DNA of 7,157 bases from Acidobacteriaceae bacterium (GCA_003132825.1 PKYX01000313.1:2631-9787), one strand, 5' to 3'. Positions 1 to 6,768 are shown, counted from the first letter of the stretch. Made by a program: numbers and translations. The notes: a model not told the origin generated them from the letters alone.

Positions 1-1
1 G

Positions 2-1777
2 CCCGTCGCCTGCCCGGCCTGCGGCCCCGGCTATCTCTTGCAGGGGGAAGGTCGAACCGCGGATGGAAAAGACGGCGATATTCGAGCCGCTGCTCGGCTG
101 CTGGCCGAGGGAAAGATCGTGGCCGTCAAGGGCCTGGGCGGGTACCATCTGGCATGTGACGCCCGCAATCCTCGGGCCGTCGCGGCTTTGCGGGAACGCA
201 AGTTCCGGAAAGAAAAGCCTTTCGCGCTGATGGCGAAAGATGTCGCCGTGGCGCAGGCTTTGGTCGAACTGTCGAGCGAAGCGGAAGCCTTGCTGATCTC
301 GGTCGGCCGTCCCATCGTGCTCGCTCGGGCGAAGCTCGACCTCCCTGGAATCGCTCCCGGAAACAACGAGTTCGGAGTGATGCTGCCCTACACTCCGCTC
401 CACCACCTGCTGTTTGACGGCGGCGCGCCGGAAATGCTGGTCATGACCAGCGCCAACCGTTCGAGCGAGCCGATCGCCTATGAAGACAGTGACGCTCGAG
501 AACGTCTTTCCGGAATAGCGGATGTATTTCTGGTCGGACAACGTCCCATTGCTCGCCGCATCGACGATTCGGTGGCGCGCGCCGGTGTATTCGGACCGAC
601 CCTGCTGCGTCGCGCCCGCGGGTATGCCCCCGGCGCCGCGACGACTCTCCCCACCGCCCTTCCCCTGCTGGCGGTCGGTGCCGACCTGAAGAACACGGTC
701 ACCCTGGTGGTCGACGGTCAGGCGTTCGTCAGCCAACACATCGGGGACCTCGATCACTATCAGTCACTGCGCGCCTTCGAGGAAACCATTCACGACCTAG
801 TCTCGATGTACGAGGTCGCTTGGAATGATCTGGTGATCGTCCACGATCTCCATCCCCAATACGCATCCACCGCGCATGCCGTTACCCTGCCCGGTGCGGA
901 AATCCATGCCGTGCAGCATCACCGCGCTCATGTGGCCTCCGTGCTCGCCGAACGCAGCGAATGGAGCAAGCGGGTCCTTGGGGTCAGCTTCGATGGCACG
1001 GGGTACGGAGATGACGGAACCATCTGGGGGGGCGAGATCTTTGCGGGAAGCCTACAAGAAGGCTTCGAGCGCATCGCCCATCTGCGCCAGGCGGCGCTCG
1101 CGGGTGGGGATGCCGCCGCCGAATTCCCGGTGCAAGCGGCCGCCGGATTCCTGGCGCAGCTCGACGATGTCCCCGATTTCACCGCCCCACCCTTTGCTTT
1201 TCCCGCGCGCTACCGGAACGCTCTCGAATTGGTCCGCAAGGATGTCCGCAGCTTCGCCACCACTTCGGCAGGGCGGCTGTTCGATGCGGCGGCGGCGCTG
1301 CTCGGTTTTGTCCGAGAGGTTACTTTCGAAGGGCAGGCCGCCATGTGGCTCGAGCAACGGGCACGGAGCGCACCCGGGAATCAAGCCTATCCTTTCCCCT
1401 TCAACGGCGAAGAACTGGATTTCCGGCCCCTGCTCCAGGCGCTCATTCGGGACCGGCTGCGCGGCCGCGAGGTCCCGGAGATTGCGTGCGCTTTCCAGCG
1501 GGGGATCGCTCAGGGTCTCGGGGACGCCCTGCATGTAATTTCTCGAAATCGCGGATTGGACACGGTTGTCCTCTCGGGAGGAGTTTTCCAGAACGAGTTG
1601 CTGCTGGAGGATTTGAAATCCTTCCTGGCCGGCGGCCGTCTGGAGATCTGGACAAACCACGCCGTCCCTCCAAACGATGGTGGTATCAGTCTCGGACAAG
1701 CCGCGCTGACGGCATTCGGTCGGTTCGACGCCCTCCGGCGGCCCGGCGAATATGCCATCGAGCCAACCTATGCATGA
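2..1777 (+). CDS. hypF: Carbamoyltransferase HypF, [NiFe]-hydrogenase maturation (5' partial)
   Basis: HypF turns carbamoyl phosphate into the thiocarbamoyl group on HypE that becomes the cyanide ligands of the [NiFe] active-site iron; it acts in the cytoplasm. The frame is open to the window edge, so the gene starts upstream. About 591 residues are visible of a usual 750 or so; the acylphosphatase domain and most of the zinc-finger region are missing. In fragment numbering, the last zinc-finger knuckle CPACGP is at residues 4-9. A YrdC-like domain spans about 27-210, with KGLGGYHL near 43 and MTSANRSSEP at 148-157. The Kae1-like carbamoyltransferase domain follows, with HHRAH at 306-310, FDGTGYGDDGTIWGGE at 330-345, LSGGVFQN at 524-531 and NDGG from 558. 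His306, His310, Asp331 and Asp559 match the spacing of the metal ligands I recall for E. coli HypF. The 3' end overlaps hypA by 8 nt, indicating one operon. An internal TTG at 38 is not the start. Confidence 0.97.
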   Translation, partial: PVACPACGPGYLLQGEGRTADGKDGDIRAAARLLAEGKIVAVKGLGGYHLACDARNPRAVAALRERKFRKEKPFALMAKDVAVAQALVELSSEAEALLISVGRPIVLARAKLDLPGIAPGNNEFGVMLPYTPLHHLLFDGGAPEMLVMTSANRSSEPIAYEDSDARERLSGIADVFLVGQRPIARRIDDSVARAGVFGPTLLRRARGYAPGAATTLPTALPLLAVGADLKNTVTLVVDGQAFVSQHIGDLDHYQSLRAFEETIHDLVSMYEVAWNDLVIVHDLHPQYASTAHAVTLPGAEIHAVQHHRAHVASVLAERSEWSKRVLGVSFDGTGYGDDGTIWGGEIFAGSLQEGFERIAHLRQAALAGGDAAAEFPVQAAAGFLAQLDDVPDFTAPPFAFPARYRNALELVRKDVRSFATTSAGRLFDAAAALLGFVREVTFEGQAAMWLEQRARSAPGNQAYPFPFNGEELDFRPLLQALIRDRLRGREVPEIACAFQRGIAQGLGDALHVISRNRGLDTVVLSGGVFQNELLLEDLKSFLAGGRLEIWTNHAVPPNDGGISLGQAALTAFGRFDALRRPGEYAIEPTYA

Positions 1778-2114
1778 GCTTTCGATCGCCATGAGCATCG
1801 TCGAGCTGGCGCAGGAAGAAATCGAGCACCGCGGGGGACGCATCACCGCGGTACATCTGAAACTCGGCGCCCTGGCCGGAGTGGTGAAAGAAGCTCTACT
1901 CTCATCCTATGAAATGGCCTGCGAGGACACCTGCCTCGCAGGCTCACGCCTGATCTTCGAGGATGTTCCGGTCATCGTTTTTTGTCCCAACTGCCAGGCG
2001 CAGCGGAGCCTCAGTTCGGTGCAGTGGTTTTGCTGCTCGGAATGTGGGACTCCGACACCCGAAGTCGTGCAGGGCAAGGAACTGCAGGTGGTGGCACTGG
2101 AGATACTGGAATGA
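1770..2114 (+). CDS. hypA: Hydrogenase nickel metallochaperone HypA
   Basis: HypA binds nickel and, with HypB, inserts it into the hydrogenase large-subunit precursor in the cytoplasm. The protein has 114 residues, the normal family length. I chose the ATG at 1770 over an in-frame ATG at 1752 because it gives the family N-terminus MHELSIA; the N-terminal amine, His2 and Glu3 form the nickel site. The structural zinc site is the pair CPNC (Cys72, Cys75) and CSEC (Cys89, Cys92); Cys88 is an extra cysteine just before the second pair. The conserved GALAGV segment lies at residues 33-38. The start overlaps the hypF stop by 8 nt and no strong ribosome-binding site precedes it, so translation is probably coupled to hypF. 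The stop overlaps the hypB start (ATGA, 2111-2114). Confidence 0.97.
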   Translation: MHELSIAMSIVELAQEEIEHRGGRITAVHLKLGALAGVVKEALLSSYEMACEDTCLAGSRLIFEDVPVIVFCPNCQAQRSLSSVQWFCCSECGTPTPEVVQGKELQVVALEILE

Positions 2115-2791
2115 CGCGAGAACCCCGTTTGGTCGAAGTTCGCAAGAATGTTTTGAAGCAGAATGACGTCGTGGCCCGAGGTCTTCGCGGCCGGTTTCGC
2201 GCCGCCGGAGTGTTCGCTGTCAGCTTGGTTTCGAGCCCGGGCTCGGGGAAGACTGCCTTCCTGGAAAAAACTCTGACTCTGCTTCGCCCGAACTACCGGG
2301 TGGCCGCCTTGGTAGGCGATCTGGCCACCGAGAATGACGCTGTCCGGCTGGCTCGCAGTCAGGCACCGGTCAAACAGATCACCACCGGAACCCTTTGTCA
2401 CCTCGAAGCCGCCATGGTGGACAAAGCCCTTGAGGATTGGGACCTCAACCAATTGGATTACCTTTTCATTGAAAACGTCGGCAACCTGGTCTGTCCTTCC
2501 TCTTATGATTTGGGAGAGGACCTTCGCCTGGTTCTGATATCGGTGACAGAGGGAGAAGACAAGCCGCTGAAATACCCCACGATTTTCCATAGTGCTGACG
2601 TCGTCATCGTCACCAAAACCGACCTGGCCTCTGCCGTGGAGTTCGACTGGGAGGCGGCGTTTGGCAACATCCAGGCGGTGCGGCCGGGTATACCGGTTTT
2701 GCGGGTTTCGGCAAAGACCGGCGAAGGTATGCAAGAATATCTGGAATGGCTCGGCACCTATTTGACTGAGGTAGGCTCGGCTGCAGTCTGA
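2111..2791 (+). CDS. hypB: Hydrogenase nickel-incorporation GTPase HypB
   Basis: HypB is the SIMIBI-class GTPase that drives nickel delivery with HypA. The start is the ATG overlapping the hypA stop (226 aa, MTREPRLVEV); a longer reading from 1982 only runs back through hypA in another frame. The P-loop SSPGSGKT is at residues 41-48, GDLATENDA at 69-77, TTGTLCHLEA at 91-100 and ENVGNLVCP at 121-129. Cys96, His97 and Cys128 match the G-domain metal site of the family. The guanine-specificity motif reads TKTD (168-171) instead of the usual NKxD. There is no N-terminal CxxCGC nickel motif and no histidine-rich stretch, so this is a minimal HypB without a nickel store. It is the third gene of the hypF-hypA-hypB overlap series; the permease gene follows after 55 nt. 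Confidence 0.97.
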   Translation: MTREPRLVEVRKNVLKQNDVVARGLRGRFRAAGVFAVSLVSSPGSGKTAFLEKTLTLLRPNYRVAALVGDLATENDAVRLARSQAPVKQITTGTLCHLEAAMVDKALEDWDLNQLDYLFIENVGNLVCPSSYDLGEDLRLVLISVTEGEDKPLKYPTIFHSADVVIVTKTDLASAVEFDWEAAFGNIQAVRPGIPVLRVSAKTGEGMQEYLEWLGTYLTEVGSAAV

Positions 2792-2846
2792 GCCGGAACC
2801 GCATCTCAGAACAACCTGGCAGTCGACGAGCTCAAATAAGGATCCC

Positions 2847-3653
2847 ATGTTCAACCTGCTGACGGTGATTGGCCTAGGCTTCCTGTTGGGAATTCGCCAC
2901 GCCACCGATCCCGACCACGTTATTGCGGTTACTACGATCGTCAGTCGGCAGCGGAGCATCCGGCATGCGGGTCTGATCGGAATACTTTGGGGCCTCGGCC
3001 ACACCATCACAATCCTGCTCGTGGGCGCGGCGATCATTCTCTACAACGTGGTCATTCCGCCTCGCATGGGCCTCAGCATGGAGCTGGCAGTGGGCCTCAT
3101 GCTGGTATTTCTGGGGGTGATGAATCTGACCGGGGTCACGCAGTGGGTCACCGACCGGTTCACGCCGGGCCATGACGCCCGCGGGATTCTACACTCGCAT
3201 GCCCACCGGCATGGCGAGAGCGTACACACCCATATTCATGGCCACGGCCCAGAGGCGCACTTTCACCTAGACCAGAAGCCGCAAGGTAGGTTGCAAACAG
3301 CGCTCGAGAGAGTCGGGCTGTATCAGATTCTTCGCCCGCTGGCCGTCGGAATCGTGCACGGCCTCGCAGGCTCTGCCGCCGTCGCCCTGTTGGTTCTGAC
3401 TACCATTCGGGATCCCCGGTGGGCGATTGTTTACCTCCTGGTCTTCGGGGTCGGAACGATTGCCGGGATGCTGCTGATCACGATGATCATCGGAGCGCCA
3501 ATTGCCTACACTGGCAAGCGGTTCACAAACTTTCATCATGGGTTGGGCGTGGCCTCAGGGTTGATCAGCGTAGCCTTTGGCCTCTTCGTCATGGTCCAAA
3601 TCGGCTTCGTCGACGGGCTGTTCACGGCCAGCCCCCACTGGACGCCGCACTAA
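2847..3653 (+). CDS. Predicted nickel/cobalt permease with histidine-rich loop (NiCoT/NicO/UreH-like)
   Basis: A 268-residue inner-membrane protein that probably imports Ni2+ (or Co2+) for the hydrogenase. The first helix carries RHATDPDHVIAV (residues 17-28), a form of the HAxDxDH nickel signature. GLGHT (49-53) lies in helix 2 and GIVHGLAGSAA (168-178) in helix 4, the latter as in UreH/NicO-like transporters. About six membrane segments are visible, near 4-30, 41-66, 78-100, 163-186, 191-217 and 230-258. The loop between helices 3 and 4 has eleven histidines between residues 109 and 140, a likely metal-binding loop. AAGGA at 2838-2842 precedes the ATG by 4 nt. It lies 55 nt after hypB with no visible terminator between, so it is probably co-transcribed with the hyp genes. 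The exact subfamily, and import rather than export, are inferred from context; RcnA-type exporters also have histidine-rich loops. Confidence 0.88.
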   Translation: MFNLLTVIGLGFLLGIRHATDPDHVIAVTTIVSRQRSIRHAGLIGILWGLGHTITILLVGAAIILYNVVIPPRMGLSMELAVGLMLVFLGVMNLTGVTQWVTDRFTPGHDARGILHSHAHRHGESVHTHIHGHGPEAHFHLDQKPQGRLQTALERVGLYQILRPLAVGIVHGLAGSAAVALLVLTTIRDPRWAIVYLLVFGVGTIAGMLLITMIIGAPIAYTGKRFTNFHHGLGVASGLISVAFGLFVMVQIGFVDGLFTASPHWTPH

Positions 3654-3696
3654 GAGAGCGAGAAATGGCTGATCTAAGCCCTATCGGCATAGCGAT

Positions 3697-3731
3697 CGAT
3701 CGAGACCTGATCTGCTAACGTCTGGCGATCG
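3697..3731 (+). other. Imperfect inverted repeat downstream of the permease gene
   Basis: CGATCG (3697-3702) and AGAC (3703-3706) pair with GTCT (3720-3723) and CGATCG (3726-3731), leaving a 13-nt loop and a two-base GG bulge. It begins 44 nt after the permease stop. There is no T-tract, so it is not a convincing intrinsic terminator; it could stabilise the 3' end of the mRNA or be chance. Confidence 0.25.
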
Positions 3732-3825
3732 TAACTCTTCGCTTTACCACCAACGCGGCCTGCGGTCGACTCATTCTGGTTTGGTAACCGCCACCCGACC
3801 CAGGCGATGACCCCGAAACCCATAC

Positions 3826-3835
3826 TCCTCGAGGA
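3826..3835. promoter_or_regulatory. 10-bp perfect palindrome TCCTCGAGGA ahead of the receptor gene
   Basis: A perfect dyad lying 52 nt upstream of the receptor start. Its right half supplies the GAGGA ribosome-binding site of the mini-ORF at 3840. It could be a protein-binding site, but its position may be explained simply by the GAGGA plus a chance complement. Confidence 0.2.
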
Positions 3836-3839
3836 AACG

Positions 3840-3869
3840 ATGGCGGTTGGAAGCGGCTGCCCCCGGTAG
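3840..3869 (+). CDS. Candidate nine-codon leader ORF (MAVGSGCPR) upstream of the TonB-dependent receptor
   Basis: A mini-ORF with a good ribosome-binding site: GAGGA at 3831-3835, four bases, then ATG at 3840. It stops with TAG at 3867-3869, 17 nt before the receptor ATG. Its last codons run through the hairpin at 3856-3870, which abuts the receptor's ribosome-binding site (AGGAAAGGAA, 3871-3880). A ribosome reading it would open that hairpin and terminate next to the receptor start, so it could couple or modulate receptor translation. No run of identical codons suggests classical amino-acid attenuation. An ORF this short can arise by chance; the case rests on the site strength and geometry. 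Confidence 0.3.
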   Translation: MAVGSGCPR

Positions 3870-3870
3870 C
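3856..3870 (+). promoter_or_regulatory. Small hairpin abutting the receptor ribosome-binding site
   Basis: GCTGCC (3856-3861) pairs with GGTAGC (3865-3870), with one G-T wobble, around a CCC loop. The receptor's ribosome-binding site AGGAAAGGAA begins at the next base. The hairpin leaves that site single-stranded but could affect ribosome loading. Confidence 0.3.
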
Positions 3871-3886
3871 AGGAAAGGAACCTGGA

Positions 3887-6169
3887 ATGGCCTGGAGGAA
3901 GATCGTCATTCTGTGCCTACTGTTCCCTTCCTCGGCCGTTTTGGCTCAAGAGATCTATGTAAAAGGCCGCGTGGTTGATCCCCAGGGGAATGCCTTGGCA
4001 GGGGCGGTGGTCGAACTCCTGGCACATAACCAAGTTCTGGCGGAATCAACTACCGGGCCGGATGGAGAATTCCGGATAAAGATCGGGTCGGTGGGTGAGT
4101 TCGTCGTTAAAGTTACGGCCGCCGGATTTCGCCCCGTCAGCCGCCTAGTGACAGTGCGTGCAAGCGGCAATTCGGCCATTGAAATCAGCATGGGCCAAGT
4201 TGCATCCCGGATCGAGAACATCACGGTGACCGCCGATGTGAACGAGTCGGATGTTCTCTCTCCCGATCCCGGGGAGCGGGTCTTTGTTCGGCAGGACCTG
4301 CTCGACGCCAATCCGGGTCGGCCCGGGGCGCCAGTGTCCATTCCCGGATATCCCATCGAAACCGCATCGAGCGGCATAAAAGCTCCCCAGTACTTCGCGC
4401 CCGGCGTGGCCGGCGATCATGGCGAACCGATTGCGCAGTTTGTCGCCGTGGGCGGTTATCTGGTTCCCAACAATCTTTCCGCGAACGCGCATGGAAACGG
4501 CTACTCCGACCCCAACATATTAATTCCGGAAGTTTTGGAGAGTGTCCAGATCGATGGCGGGGCGTTCAACGTTCGCGAAGGAAATCACTCGGTCAACCTG
4601 GCGGCGACCTACGGGCTCCGTTCTCGCCTTGATCCTTTCCTCACCCTGACCGGTGACCCGAGGGACCTCGATGTTGTGGCCGGCATCAGCCCGACCCCTG
4701 AATCCTGGATGATCTTTGAAGGCTCCTTGGGAAACGGCTTTCTCGACCGGCTGGAACATCGCCAACAATATAAGGGGAACGCCCAACGAGTCTTCCACCT
4801 CGGCGAACATCGAATCAGCTTGCTTGGAATCGGATACTACGGTCAATCCTATGTTCCCGGGCTGGTACCCCTATTCGCGCCCAACCCGGGCGATGCGGAT
4901 TTCCCGAATGTCGGCGACACCATCGATCCCCGACAGAAGGATCAGACCCATACGGCGCTAGTGGCCCTGAACGACCTTTGGCAGCTGAGTAACCGCCAGC
5001 AATTGCAGTTCTCCGGTTTCTTCCGCACCTACAATCTTTCCTTGTTTTCGGATTTCGGACAGGGCCTGATCCGGCAGAGCGAGTTCCGCACGGTGGTCGG
5101 CGGCAGCGCAAATTACCTGAACCGGATTGCCGAATATCTTTCATTGTTGGGCGGCTTCGACTACGAGCGCGAGGCGCCGCGACGCGATGATCTCGATCGT
5201 TACGGGTTCTTCGCGCCCAGCGATCCGAGCTACTACGGGCCATTCACGCCGGTGGATGGAAATAACGTCACCATCGGGTCGCTGACGCCGTACATCGCCG
5301 GAGAAGGCGCTGTCGCTCGATACTTTCGCTACTACCTGGGCTGGCGCCGCGATGAGATTGGTTTCGATAACGACGATTTGCTGCATCCGCAGAATTCCTT
5401 TCAGAAATGGGTGGGAGTGAACTCACCAAAAGCCACGATCTCGTTTCTTCCCAAAGAGTCCTGGTACGCTCCCTTGATCTCAGTCAGCTTCGGGGAGGCC
5501 TTCTTTACCGAGGACCCTAGAATCGGTACCGGAACCACAGAGGGCACGCCTGTGGCCACGTCACATTCGTATCAACTGGTAGCCAGCCGGACAATTCATA
5601 AGACGGACGTGCGACTTACGCTCGGCCATGTCACCAGCAGTGCTGAGTTCGCGAAGATTGATCCCGATACCGGCCTTCAGTTTGACCAAGGACCCAGCCG
5701 CCTTCGGTTCATGGTTATTGCCGTGCGGCGCAACTTTCGATTGGGGTCGCTTCAGGCAAGCTTTTCCAAAGCTGACGCCCGAGATCTCGATTCCGGAGAC
5801 CCAACTCCGGAAGCGCCCCGAACCATCGGCGATTTGCTGGGGACCGTCGAGAGGTTGCCTTTTCGCCTCGAGGCGAAAGGGGAGTTTGAATATGTGGCCA
5901 CGAAGCCCTTGGGGACCGGATGCGATCCCCTAAATCTCAACGCGGAATGCACCGGAACGCCGGTGAAAGAATTTCGCGGCGCGGTAGTTCGGCCCTTTTT
6001 GAATGGCCGCCTGGACGCTGGCGTGAATTTCCTCATCGCGAGCGGTTACAGCGGCCAAACCACCGAAAGCTTTTATCCTTCCACCCTCCAGGAAGTCGTC
6101 GGCGTGCGTATACCGTCTTACGCTAGCATCAACGTCACCTACAAGTTTGGACGAACGGGTGCACCTTGA
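3887..6169 (+). CDS. TonB-dependent outer-membrane receptor with carboxypeptidase-regulatory-like N-terminal domain
   Basis: A 760-residue outer-membrane receptor, presumably powered by TonB-ExbBD, that imports a scarce ligand into the periplasm. A signal peptide covers residues 1-20 (MAWRKIV, hydrophobic core, cleavage after VLA). Residues about 23-105 form a CarboxypepD_reg-like beta-sandwich (KGRVVDPQGNALAGAVVEL, then DGEFRI). IENITVTAD follows near 109 and may be the TonB box. A plug domain spans about 115-235, and the rest is a beta-barrel rich in alternating aromatic strands, ending in SINVTYKF plus six residues. AGGAAAGGAA (3871-3880) sits 6 nt before the ATG. The domain order resembles the Oar-like receptors common in Acidobacteriota and Bacteroidota, though those are often around 1000 residues or more. 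The substrate is unknown; the nickel permease and hyp genes upstream suggest nickel or a nickel chelate, by context only. No histidine-rich metal loop is seen. Confidence 0.9.
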   Translation: MAWRKIVILCLLFPSSAVLAQEIYVKGRVVDPQGNALAGAVVELLAHNQVLAESTTGPDGEFRIKIGSVGEFVVKVTAAGFRPVSRLVTVRASGNSAIEISMGQVASRIENITVTADVNESDVLSPDPGERVFVRQDLLDANPGRPGAPVSIPGYPIETASSGIKAPQYFAPGVAGDHGEPIAQFVAVGGYLVPNNLSANAHGNGYSDPNILIPEVLESVQIDGGAFNVREGNHSVNLAATYGLRSRLDPFLTLTGDPRDLDVVAGISPTPESWMIFEGSLGNGFLDRLEHRQQYKGNAQRVFHLGEHRISLLGIGYYGQSYVPGLVPLFAPNPGDADFPNVGDTIDPRQKDQTHTALVALNDLWQLSNRQQLQFSGFFRTYNLSLFSDFGQGLIRQSEFRTVVGGSANYLNRIAEYLSLLGGFDYEREAPRRDDLDRYGFFAPSDPSYYGPFTPVDGNNVTIGSLTPYIAGEGAVARYFRYYLGWRRDEIGFDNDDLLHPQNSFQKWVGVNSPKATISFLPKESWYAPLISVSFGEAFFTEDPRIGTGTTEGTPVATSHSYQLVASRTIHKTDVRLTLGHVTSSAEFAKIDPDTGLQFDQGPSRLRFMVIAVRRNFRLGSLQASFSKADARDLDSGDPTPEAPRTIGDLLGTVERLPFRLEAKGEFEYVATKPLGTGCDPLNLNAECTGTPVKEFRGAVVRPFLNGRLDAGVNFLIASGYSGQTTESFYPSTLQEVVGVRIPSYASINVTYKFGRTGAP

Positions 6170-6186
6170 GGAGGAATCCAGACCTC

Positions 6187-6215
6187 GGCGGCAACGGCGG
6201 TGGTGGGCGCCGCCC
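6187..6215 (+). terminator. GC-rich hairpin region after the receptor gene (weak terminator candidate)
   Basis: GGCGGC at 6187-6192 can pair with GCCGCC at 6209-6214, and GGGC (6205-6208) can alternatively pair with GCCC (6212-6215). It begins 17 nt after the receptor stop, in the 76-nt gap between convergent genes, where a terminator is expected. There is no T-tract on either strand, so factor-independent termination is doubtful. Confidence 0.25.
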
Positions 6216-6245
6216 GGTCGTATTGCGGCCCGGTTGATATCCCGA

Positions 6246-6281
6246 TTACATCGTGCTGATCCGAATGTAGCGCCGTAGATC
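6246..6281 (-). repeat. Left arm of a 36-bp inverted coding repeat (shared microprotein C-terminus)
   Basis: These 36 bases encode DLRRYIRISTM plus the stop. On the minus strand they match the plus-strand segment at 6877-6912 except for five synonymous positions and TAA versus TAG. The match reflects conserved protein sequence in two divergent paralogues, not a transposon end. Confidence 0.8.
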
Positions 6282-6395
6282 GGGAAGGAATCTCAAAAAG
6301 AAGTACGCTGCCACTAACAGGGTCGCGGTCCCGACTACGAGACCGAGGGTAGTCACGACCTCTCGGGCGGTTCCTACGACATTCATTGTGTTCAT
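6246..6395 (-). CDS. Single-pass membrane microprotein (49 aa) ending in DLRRYIRISTM
   Basis: A 49-residue protein starting MNTMNVVGTAREVV. A hydrophobic segment at about residues 17-37 (LGLVVGTATLLVAAYFF within it) is followed by the basic tail LPDLRRYIRISTM. GGAGGGG at 6399-6405 (minus-strand sense) ends 3 nt before the ATG, with the GGAGG core at 5 nt spacing. The tail is identical over 11 residues to that of the plus-strand gene at 6769-6912, with only synonymous base differences, which is the main evidence that it is translated. The positive-inside rule predicts the C-terminal tail in the cytoplasm. It converges on the receptor gene and diverges from its paralogue. Its function is unknown. 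The PDLRRYxR-xxM ending recalls small proteins I remember from actinobacterial genomes (possibly the DUF6893 family), but I could not check this. Met4 is an alternative start. Confidence 0.75.
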   Translation of the reverse strand: MNTMNVVGTAREVVTTLGLVVGTATLLVAAYFFLRFLPDLRRYIRISTM

Positions 6396-6398
6396 AAG

Positions 6399-6419
6399 CC
6401 CCTCCGCAACTTTATTGTA
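6399..6419 (-). promoter_or_regulatory. Ribosome-binding site and possible -10 box of the minus-strand microprotein
   Basis: Read on the minus strand, TACAAT (6414-6419) is one base from the -10 consensus and lies just upstream of GGAGGGG (6399-6405). It would give a leader of only about a dozen bases. No good -35 hexamer is visible at the expected distance, so the promoter part is weak; the ribosome-binding site is strong. Confidence 0.35.
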
Positions 6420-6452
6420 GATCCCGTCTTATAGATGCCATCTCTGCTGCTG

Positions 6453-6484
6453 CCGACCACCATGGGGGCCCCAAATTTGGTCGG
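6453..6484. promoter_or_regulatory. Nested inverted repeat in the divergent intergenic region
   Basis: CCGACCA (6453-6459) is complementary to TGGTCGG (6478-6484). Inside lies TGGGG-G-CCCCA (6463-6473), and CCAAATTTGG (6471-6480) is a perfect 10-bp palindrome overlapping the right arm. It sits about 58 nt upstream of the minus-strand microprotein start. It could be a regulator-binding site or an RNA hairpin; nothing in the sequence decides which. Confidence 0.3.
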
Positions 6485-6643
6485 TTTCAGCTTTTCGGAC
6501 GCAAACCAACCCGAGAGTTGCGCTGAACGCGGCAACCTTCCCCACGGGCGAGCTCCGACCGTCCTAGTGGCGGAACAGGCCTCAAAAGGCGGGGATCGCA
6601 CCGGGTTACCCGCGCAGGGCCCATCATGGTCAGACGTGTCACT

Positions 6644-6665
6644 TATAATTCAAGTTCATGAGAAC
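6644..6665 (+). promoter_or_regulatory. TATAAT box followed by dyad GTTC-N4-GAAC (candidate promoter/operator)
   Basis: TATAAT (6644-6649) is a perfect -10 consensus, facing the plus-strand microprotein. The dyad GTTCATGAGAAC (6654-6665) would cover the expected start of transcription, a typical place for a repressor site. No clear -35 element is seen 16-18 nt upstream, so the promoter would need an activator or an alternative sigma factor, or is chance. The resulting mRNA leader would be about 110 nt. Confidence 0.35.
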
Positions 6666-6768
6666 AAGCAACCTTCACCGACGATGGAGCGGCTCGCAAT
6701 GTTTGACGGGTTCGGGATTCCTTATCCGCTGCTGACAAATCCAAAGGACTGACCGATCGGAGGTCGTG

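Larger units (their letters stand above)
6396..6768. other. Intergenic region between the divergent microprotein genes
   Basis: A 373-nt stretch with no convincing gene. A 105-codon open frame at 6435-6752 (plus) has no ribosome-binding site or recognisable domain, and I read it as spurious. The region carries the ribosome-binding sites of both microprotein genes at its ends and several small dyads: a nested inverted repeat at 6453-6484, CGGGTTACCCG at 6602-6612 and a dyad after a TATAAT box at 6644-6665. It probably holds the promoters of both genes. Confidence 0.5.

Noticed and set aside
1052..1846. Minus-strand open frame of 264 codons opposite hypF and the hypA start
   Set aside because: Antisense shadow of hypF, whose motifs are intact on the plus strand; no domain seen.
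1907..3037. Long minus-strand open frame of 376 codons opposite hypA, hypB and the permease start
   Set aside because: It is antisense to three clearly recognised genes, has no recognisable domain, and reflects the codon pattern of high-GC genes on the other strand.
3665..3718. 17-codon plus-strand ORF (MADLSPIGIAIDRDLIC) after the permease
   Set aside because: Only a weak purine-rich stretch upstream, very short, and no relative to support it.
3654..3886. Cobalamin or nickel/cobalt (NiCo) riboswitch upstream of the TonB-dependent receptor
   Set aside because: I looked for the B12-box-like conserved core and the repeated NiCo junction motifs and found neither; the region is also short for a cobalamin riboswitch.
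6435..6752. Plus-strand open frame of 105 codons between the microprotein genes
   Set aside because: No ribosome-binding site, low-complexity unrecognisable product, and it runs through the likely promoter region of the 47-aa gene.
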